Of a stretch of 6,561 nt of DNA, positions 1-4,246 are shown piece after piece. The notes under the pieces were generated by a model. It did not search any database and had not been told where the DNA came from. It saw nothing but the letters and a program-made list of their open reading frames with translations. The stretch is from Hydrogenophilales bacterium RIFOXYD1_FULL_62_11 (GTDB lineage: Bacteria; Pseudomonadota; Gammaproteobacteria; Burkholderiales; Thiobacillaceae), in NCBI GenBank assembly GCA_001802655.1, contig MGZO01000049.1:10639-17199 (forward strand). The letters are read 5' to 3'. Position 1 is the first letter of the stretch. The number at the start of each line of letters is the position of its first letter. The position numbers and the translations under genes are program-made.

Positions 1-46
1 GCATCGCCAAAGAAAGCAAAGAATGAGGCATCGAATAACGTTTCAT
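1..46 (-). CDS. Start of a divergent gene, possible signal peptide (partial)
   Basis: Reading left from an ATG at 46-44, the frame stays open for 15 codons to the window edge and gives MKRYSMPHSLLSLAM. A short Lys/Arg-containing start followed by a Leu/Ser/Ala-rich stretch resembles the beginning of a Sec signal peptide. The ribosome-binding site is weak (GAGAG about 10 bases before the ATG). An in-frame ATG at 31-29 is an alternative start. The position, divergent from a metal two-component operon with a shared operator between them, is where a regulated periplasmic or outer-membrane metal-resistance gene is often found. With only 15 codons, no family can be named and the reading frame could be chance. 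Confidence 0.4.
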   Translation of the reverse strand, partial: MKRYSMPHSLLSLAM

Positions 47-61
47 GTGGGGCTGCTCTCC

Positions 62-77
62 AATTCAGATTTGACTG
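62..77. promoter_or_regulatory. Second, degenerate operator-like site
   Basis: CAGATTTG at 66-73 is the exact reverse complement of the central eight bases (CAAATCTG, 122-129) of the perfect operator, 56 bp away. The outer arms are poorly kept, with 10 of 16 positions matching overall. The site lies 16 bp upstream of the putative divergent start codon at 46, where it could act as a weak second binding site. It could also be coincidence. Confidence 0.3.
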
Positions 78-117
78 CATCCTGAGGGGGCGCACCCAAC
101 ATGAATCTGACGGCTGA

Positions 118-133
118 ATTACAAATCTGTAAT
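118..133. promoter_or_regulatory. Putative response-regulator operator (16-bp inverted repeat)
   Basis: ATTACA and TGTAAT form perfect 6-bp arms around a 4-base spacer (AATC), 62 bp before the regulator's start codon. CusR/CopR/CzcR-type regulators are known to bind short AT-rich dyads of this TxACA...TGTxA type, usually upstream of their own operon and their target genes. The site lies between the regulator and the putative divergent gene, so it may serve both. The right arm TGTAAT (128-133) also matches five of six bases of a -10 element, but no good -35 sits at the proper distance, so I do not call a promoter. Confidence 0.72.
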
Positions 134-163
134 GCGATGCCTCTGCAGGTGTGGGCTGTGGCA

Positions 164-177
164 GGATGCATGCATCC
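164..177. repeat. 14-bp perfect palindrome in the leader of the regulator gene
   Basis: GGATGCATGCATCC reads identically on both strands. It lies between the operator and the start codon at 196, so it is probably in the 5' untranslated region or at the promoter. It does not resemble the ATTACA dyad. It has no intervening loop, so it would fit a dimeric DNA-binding protein better than an RNA hairpin. Its function is unknown. Confidence 0.35.
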
Positions 178-195
178 AGGCGAGTATTTCCCACA

Positions 196-888
196 ATGAA
201 AATATTGATTGTCGAAGACGAGCCCAAGACGGGTGATTACCTGAAGCAGGGGCTCACCGAGGCCGGCTTCGTCACGGATCTGGCGCGCGACGGTTGGGAC
301 GGGCTGGAACTTGCCAAAACCGGCCACTACGACCTAATGATCCTGGATGTGATGCTGCCCGGCCTCAATGGCTGGCAGGTGCTCGAAGGCGTGCGCCGGG
401 CCGGAATCGACATGCCGGTGCTGTTCCTGACGGCGCGCGACCAGATCGAGGACCGGGTCAGGGGGCTGGAGCTGGGCGCCGACGATTATCTGGTGAAGCC
501 CTTCGCCTTTGCCGAACTGCTGGCCCGGGTGCGCAGTCTGGTGCGCCGCGGGCATAACAGCCTGGAATCCACCGTCCTCAAGGCGGCCGATCTGGAACTG
601 GATCTGCTGCGGCGCCGGGCCATGCGGGCGGGACACAAGATCGAACTTACTGCCAAGGAATTCGCCCTGCTGGAACTGTTTCTGCGCCGCAAGGGAGAAG
701 TGCTGCCGCGCAGCCTGATCGCCTCGCAGGTATGGGACATGAATTTCGATTCAGACACCAACGTCATCGACGTCGCGGTACGCCGGCTGCGGGCCAAGAT
801 CGACGAGGGTTTTGAATCCAAACTCATCCACACCGTGCGGGGAATGGGCTACGTGCTGGAAACCTTCCCGGAAGACTTGGCTCCATGA
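196..888 (+). CDS. Heavy-metal response regulator, OmpR/PhoB family (CusR/CopR/CzcR-like)
   Basis: This is a 230-residue cytoplasmic transcription factor, the usual length for CusR-like regulators. Residues 1-115 form a receiver domain with acidic pocket E7/D8, phosphoacceptor D51 (in LDVMLPGLNGW), T79 and K101 (VKPF). Residues about 125-223 form a winged-helix DNA-binding domain, with LTAKEFALLELF, the recognition-helix region TNVIDVAVRRLRAKID and the closing hairpin HTVRGMGYVLE. The IDVAVRRLRAKID wording and the MKILIVEDE start are typical of the heavy-metal subgroup. I chose the ATG at 196 because family members begin there; the frame is open further upstream (GTG 151, ATG 166), and no strong Shine-Dalgarno decides the start. 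The stop overlaps the kinase start (ATGA). The operator at 118-133 suggests autoregulation. The metal specificity cannot be read from the sequence. Confidence 0.93.
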   Translation: MKILIVEDEPKTGDYLKQGLTEAGFVTDLARDGWDGLELAKTGHYDLMILDVMLPGLNGWQVLEGVRRAGIDMPVLFLTARDQIEDRVRGLELGADDYLVKPFAFAELLARVRSLVRRGHNSLESTVLKAADLELDLLRRRAMRAGHKIELTAKEFALLELFLRRKGEVLPRSLIASQVWDMNFDSDTNVIDVAVRRLRAKIDEGFESKLIHTVRGMGYVLETFPEDLAP

Positions 889-2270
889 AAACCCTGTCAC
901 TGACCGCCCGGATCAGCCTGCTTTTCGCAGCGGCCGCTTCCCTGGTTCTGCTGACGACAGGCTATTTCCTGACGCAAGTGGTGGATGCCCATTTCGAGCA
1001 GGGCGATCGACACGAACTCAATGGCAAGCTGGAACTCATCCAGAATTTATTCAGGCACGCCTCCAGCCAGAAAGACCTGGATCTTCTGCCCCAACTACTG
1101 GATGACGCCCTGGTCGGCCACCATGGTCTCGCGGTGGTGGTGACGGATGCGACGGGCGAGATATGGTTCACTACCTCGGGCGCCGATTTTCCACAAACAT
1201 TGCTGAATGACTGCCTAGCCCAGCCAGCCGGGTGTACGACCGGCACCTTGCAGCAATGGAAGCAGTCCGGGACAAGCTACCGGGGCATGGCCGTGTCGAT
1301 CACCACAGGAAATGGCAAGCCTTATACAGTAGCGGTGGCACTGAACATCCAGCACCATGACCTCTTTATGAACAAGTTCCAGTCAGTCTTGGCCCTCGCC
1401 ATCGCTCTGGCCGGCCTGGTCACCGCTGGCCTGGGCTGGATAGCCACTCGCTGGGGCCTCTCCCCTTTGCGTCAGGTCACCCCCATGATGGCTGGAATTT
1501 CCGCCGAACGCTTGGCAGACCGCCTGCCGACTTCAAGCCTGCCTAAGGAACTCAAGCCCCTCGCGACCACCTTTAACGCCATGCTGGCCCGCCTGGACGA
1601 CTCCTTCCGACGACTCTCCGAGTTCTCTTCCGACATTGCGCACGAACTGCGCACTCCCATATCCAACCTCATGACCCAGACCCAGGTGGCGCTTTCCAGC
1701 GCACGCAGCAAGGACGAGTACAAAGAGGTCCTTTATTCCAGCCTGGAGGAGTATGAACGCATGGCCCAGATGGTTGGCGACATGCTCTACCTTGCCCAGG
1801 CCGACAACCGCCGGCTCAAACCGGGCCTGGAGACAGTCGATCTAGCTCATGAAACACGGGATTTGTTTGATTACTTTGATGCCTGGGCGGAAGAACGCGG
1901 CGTTTCGCTGGCCCAGACGGGCATTGCCAGCGTTCCCTGCGACCGGCTAATGTTGCGGCGTGCGCTCAGCAACCTCATATCGAACGCCATCCGACACACT
2001 CCACCAGGCCAAACCGTGCAAGTATCACTGGCCGGGCAAGGAGATAAAGCCACCATTTCTGTCGAGAACCCGGGCATGAAAATCCCGGCTGAGCACCTTC
2101 CCCGACTATTCGACCGCTTCTATCGCGTCGATCCTTCACGTCAGCGCAAAGGCGATGGAGCCGGGCTGGGGCTTGCCATCGTCAAATCCATTGTTGAGGC
2201 GCATGGCGGCTCAATCGCAGTGGCGTCCACTGATCAATCCACACGGTTCCAACTCACATTGCCTGCGTGA
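885..2270 (+). CDS. Heavy-metal sensor histidine kinase (CusS/CopS/CzcS-like)
   Basis: This is a 461-residue inner-membrane kinase and the partner of the preceding regulator, with which it overlaps by 4 bp (ATGA), implying translational coupling. Transmembrane segments lie at about 11-29 and 166-186. They enclose a periplasmic sensor of about 135 residues with several histidines (36, 43, 58, 79, 80, 157, 158) and cysteines at 110 and 117. A HAMP linker follows (about 187-240, beginning TRWGLSPLRQVTPM). The H-box is SSDIAHELRTPISNL, with phosphoacceptor H253. The ATP-binding domain has the N-box LSNLISNAIRHTP (N367), a G1 region VENPGMKIPAEHLP, the F-box LFDRFYRVD and the G2 loop GDGAGLGLAIV. 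The domain order and the EHLPRLFDRFYR wording match the CusS/CzcS family. All catalytic motifs are intact. A possible GGAAG ribosome-binding site lies at 870-874. Confidence 0.93.
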   Translation: MKTLSLTARISLLFAAAASLVLLTTGYFLTQVVDAHFEQGDRHELNGKLELIQNLFRHASSQKDLDLLPQLLDDALVGHHGLAVVVTDATGEIWFTTSGADFPQTLLNDCLAQPAGCTTGTLQQWKQSGTSYRGMAVSITTGNGKPYTVAVALNIQHHDLFMNKFQSVLALAIALAGLVTAGLGWIATRWGLSPLRQVTPMMAGISAERLADRLPTSSLPKELKPLATTFNAMLARLDDSFRRLSEFSSDIAHELRTPISNLMTQTQVALSSARSKDEYKEVLYSSLEEYERMAQMVGDMLYLAQADNRRLKPGLETVDLAHETRDLFDYFDAWAEERGVSLAQTGIASVPCDRLMLRRALSNLISNAIRHTPPGQTVQVSLAGQGDKATISVENPGMKIPAEHLPRLFDRFYRVDPSRQRKGDGAGLGLAIVKSIVEAHGGSIAVASTDQSTRFQLTLPA

Positions 2271-2417
2271 GGAGAATGGTGCGAACGATCACTGCTACTG
2301 ATTCAGGCAAATCGAGCAGCCCTTGGCGAGTGTCCGTTATCGCACCTCATAAAAGAAGCTGTAGACACAAGCCACGACTGTCTGTTCAGGGTCCCTGCTG
2401 CAGAGGAAATCAGTAAG

Positions 2418-2436
2418 CTACCGTTCGGTAGATTTT
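2418..2436 (+). terminator. Weak terminator-like hairpin
   Basis: CTACC and GGTAG pair around a GTTC loop and are followed by ATTTTA. The stem has only five base pairs and the T-run is short, so termination here would be inefficient. It lies 147 bp after the kinase stop. Confidence 0.22.
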
Positions 2437-2567
2437 ATGGCGTACGTCCGGTAATGAATCCATAGCGGTAGTAGTCGAGTCAAACTCCCAGCGGCGGCTT
2501 CGGCCGAGCACTTGTCGGTTGTTACTCACCCGGAGCGTCTGCTCCTGGCCGGGAGCACCTATCTGGT

Positions 2568-2608
2568 ATGGTTGCCACATTGTGGTCATTGCACGGCAAC
2601 CGTTTTTT
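2568..2608 (+). terminator. Intrinsic terminator for the regulator-kinase transcript
   Basis: GGTTGCC (2570-2576) pairs perfectly with GGCAACC (2595-2601). The stem can extend by a T-G wobble and an A-T pair to nine base pairs, with an 18-base loop. It runs directly into GTTTTTT (six T at 2603-2608), the classic rho-independent arrangement for rightward transcription. There is no T-run on the other side, so it would not stop the leftward operon. It sits about 300 bp beyond the kinase stop, leaving a long 3' untranslated region or room for a small RNA. Confidence 0.6.
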
Positions 2609-2737
2609 CCAGTGGCTGCTTTGGAGAGCATCAGCCTAACTATCACTCTCGGCCAGATTCAGTCAGCCAGCGTAATCAGCACGACGGATCGATCATTGAT
2701 CCAACGCAGACATTCAAGGATTTCGTAGACCGGGGGC

Positions 2738-3787
2738 TCAATGCCCATGGCGGTGATGGATGTCCGGGAAGTGGGGATGTTTGTGGGTTAAGACCGCATG
2801 CCTGTGCTGATGGCTGTGCGGCTCGGTGCCATCCCAGTCGAAATCGTGCTCGTGCTGGTGATGCGCGTCGTGAACGTGTGGATGGGTGTGTTCGAGCGGC
2901 TCATGCGAGTGCTCATGCTCGTGATGCTCGGTCAGATGCAGCCAAACCCCAATCCCCATCAGGAAGGCGGCGACCCAGAACGGCGCAGGCGTCGCTTCGC
3001 CCAACAGCAGGATGGCGATAGAGGCACCGACGAAGGGTGCCGTGGAGAAATAAGCGCCGCTGCGGGCCGTGCCCAAATTCCGCAATGCCCGCACAAAAAG
3101 AACCAGGCTCAGGCCATAACCCAGCAGGCCCACTGCCATGGCTGCGCCCGCGGTGGACCAGGCGGGCAAGGATGCCCCCAATAACAAGGCAAGGCTGGTG
3201 TTGACGACGCCTGCCGTCCAGCCCTTTGCCCCAGCGATGAACAGGGCATCCGAGCCGGAAACCCGGCGCGTCAGGTTGTTGTCGATGGCCCAGCACAAGC
3301 AGGCGGCGGCGATGGCCAGGGGGCCGATCCAGTCCGGGGACGCGCTGTCGGCGGCGGGCCAGGCGAGCACCGCACCGCCCGCGACGATGAGCAGCATGCC
3401 GAGCACGATACGGCGGTCGGCGTTTTCCTTGAAGATCACCCAAGCCAGCACGGCCGTGAAGACTGCCTCCAGGTTGAGCATGAGGGAGGCGGCGCCCGCA
3501 TCGGTATGGGTGAGGCCAAACACCAGCAGCACCGGCCCCAGCAGTCCGCCGAAGAGGATGGCACCGGCAAGCCAGCGCCATTCCCCGGTTGCCAGCCCGC
3601 TCGGTTTCCAGCCGCGATCCCGCAGCAGGCGGATCGCAGCCAGCCCGAGGCCGCTGCCCAGGTAAAGCAGCCCGGCCAGCAGCAGGGTCGGCAACTCGCC
3701 CACCAGCAACTTGACCAGCGGCGTGCTGCCGCCGAACAGGGCGGCCGCAGCCAGGGCCGGCCAGATGGCGGAACGGGGATTGCTCAC
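2738..3787 (-). CDS. EamA/DMT-family transporter with a histidine-rich C-terminal tail
   Basis: This is a 349-residue inner-membrane protein. Residues 1-285 are two EamA repeats with about ten hydrophobic segments. The ends of the repeats carry the family-type stretches EAVFTAVLAWVIFKE (107-121) and APFVGASIAILLLGE (250-264). Residues 288-349 form a hydrophilic tail with 24 histidines among Asp and Glu residues. In the ten-TM DMT topology both ends face the cytoplasm, so the tail should be cytoplasmic. The start is GTG at 3787; no other start codon occurs between it and the in-frame TAA upstream, and no clear Shine-Dalgarno is visible. The gene follows the secreted-protein gene by 25 bp and is the last of the apparent operon. 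DMT proteins usually export metabolites. The tail and the context point to divalent metal export (inference); metal-dependent control of another substrate is possible. Confidence 0.9.
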   Translation of the reverse strand: MSNPRSAIWPALAAAALFGGSTPLVKLLVGELPTLLLAGLLYLGSGLGLAAIRLLRDRGWKPSGLATGEWRWLAGAILFGGLLGPVLLVFGLTHTDAGAASLMLNLEAVFTAVLAWVIFKENADRRIVLGMLLIVAGGAVLAWPAADSASPDWIGPLAIAAACLCWAIDNNLTRRVSGSDALFIAGAKGWTAGVVNTSLALLLGASLPAWSTAGAAMAVGLLGYGLSLVLFVRALRNLGTARSGAYFSTAPFVGASIAILLLGEATPAPFWVAAFLMGIGVWLHLTEHHEHEHSHEPLEHTHPHVHDAHHQHEHDFDWDGTEPHSHQHRHAVLTHKHPHFPDIHHRHGH

Positions 3788-3812
3788 GAGAAACGTGGCC
3801 GGCGCATCAGGC

Positions 3813-4205
3813 TCATTTTAGGTTGAAGGTCACCTTTGCCGGGGGTTTCCCGGGCAGGGTGGTCGTGAGCGCCACCCGCACGCCGACGCCGACGCGAAAG
3901 CTGCCTTTGGCCATCATCCGGTTCTCGCCGGCAGGCTCCAGCTTGACCGTGGCCTTGTCGTTGCTGGCGTAGATCACAGCCTCCGCCTGGGCGCCTTGGG
4001 TCGGGACCGGCTTGCCGTGATCGTTGACGTAGAGCGTCAGCGAGTCAGGTTTGGCGACCAGTTCGTAAGTCACGTTTTTGACTTCGCGCACCACGCCGCC
4101 GTACTTTGGCCCATGGTCGTGGCCCGCGCCGGCGAAGACGGGGGAGGCATTCAGCGCGGCGGCAAGACCGGCGGCGGCCCACAGCGAGAGGATGGACGAT
4201 TTCAT
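3813..4205 (-). CDS. Small secreted protein with an HDH motif, linked to metal efflux
   Basis: This is a 130-residue protein. Residues 1-25 are a signal peptide (Lys at 2, hydrophobic core, likely cleavage after PVFA), so it should act in the periplasm. The mature protein begins with a likely metal-binding HDHGPKYGG (H29, D30, H31). A beta-rich domain of about 95 residues follows, including YELVAKPDSLTLYVNDHGKPV and a second histidine (H63). The wording resembles the extra N-terminal domain found in some CzcB-type RND adaptors, here as a separate protein. The ATG at 4205 is chosen over an upstream in-frame ATG at 4235 because a strong AAGGAG (4212-4217) lies six bases before it and the signal peptide starts there. 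It lies 41 bp after the RND gene. A role as metal buffer or chaperone is inferred. Confidence 0.85.
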   Translation of the reverse strand: MKSSILSLWAAAGLAAALNASPVFAGAGHDHGPKYGGVVREVKNVTYELVAKPDSLTLYVNDHGKPVPTQGAQAEAVIYASNDKATVKLEPAGENRMMAKGSFRVGVGVRVALTTTLPGKPPAKVTFNLK

Positions 4206-4211
4206 GGTTGA

Positions 4212-4217
4212 CTCCTT
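4212..4217 (-). promoter_or_regulatory. Strong ribosome-binding site that fixes the secreted-protein start
   Basis: AAGGAG on the minus strand, six bases before the ATG at 4205. It rules against the longer reading from 4235. Confidence 0.8.
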
Positions 4218-4246
4218 TTCAGTTGGAAAAATCAAGTTTGCGAAAT

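Larger units (their letters stand above)
2271..2737. other. 467-bp convergent intergenic region without a convincing gene
   Basis: This lies between the kinase stop and the stop of the leftward EamA gene. It is clearly less GC-rich than the flanks (27 of 60 bases are G/C at 2401-2460, against 42 of 60 at 5881-5940). Short open frames exist on both strands, but none has a ribosome-binding site or recognisable motif. It holds a good rightward terminator (2568-2608) and a weaker hairpin (2418-2436). It also has a C(TTCG)G hairpin at 2495-2506, a GGATC/GATCC stem at 2686-2702, and three alternating 5-base arms at 2532-2556. No tRNA, transposase or inverted terminal repeat was seen. It may be a decayed gene or an untranslated RNA region. 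Confidence 0.6.

Noticed and set aside
71..76. TTGACT as a -35 element
   Set aside because: It matches five of six consensus bases, but no -10 element lies at 16-19 bp; the base run at 94-99 is ACCCAA.
151..195. Upstream extension of the response regulator (GTG 151 or ATG 166)
   Set aside because: The receiver domain in this family begins at MKILIVEDE, and the added residues have no known counterpart.
2350..2383. Leftward terminator (AGACA/TGTCT stem followed by TTCTTTT)
   Set aside because: The stem has five pairs and the T-rich run begins several bases away and is interrupted. It also lies more than 350 bp after the transporter stop.
2410..2646. Leftward 78-residue open frame in the intergenic region
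   Set aside because: There is no family resemblance, no good ribosome-binding site, and it spans the terminator stem on the other strand. A gene remnant cannot be excluded.
2732..2746. GGGC/GCCC hairpin across the EamA stop codon as a terminator
   Set aside because: It has a four-pair stem, overlaps the coding end, and is not followed by a T-run on the minus strand.
2741..2926. Direct-repeat or CRISPR-like array in the CAT/CAC-rich stretch
   Set aside because: The repetition comes from consecutive His codons; there are no regular repeat units or spacers.
2512..3021. Rightward 169-residue open frame across the intergenic region
   Set aside because: Its second half is antisense to the His-tail of the EamA gene, where His codons keep the opposite strand open. 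There is no ribosome-binding site or recognisable motif.
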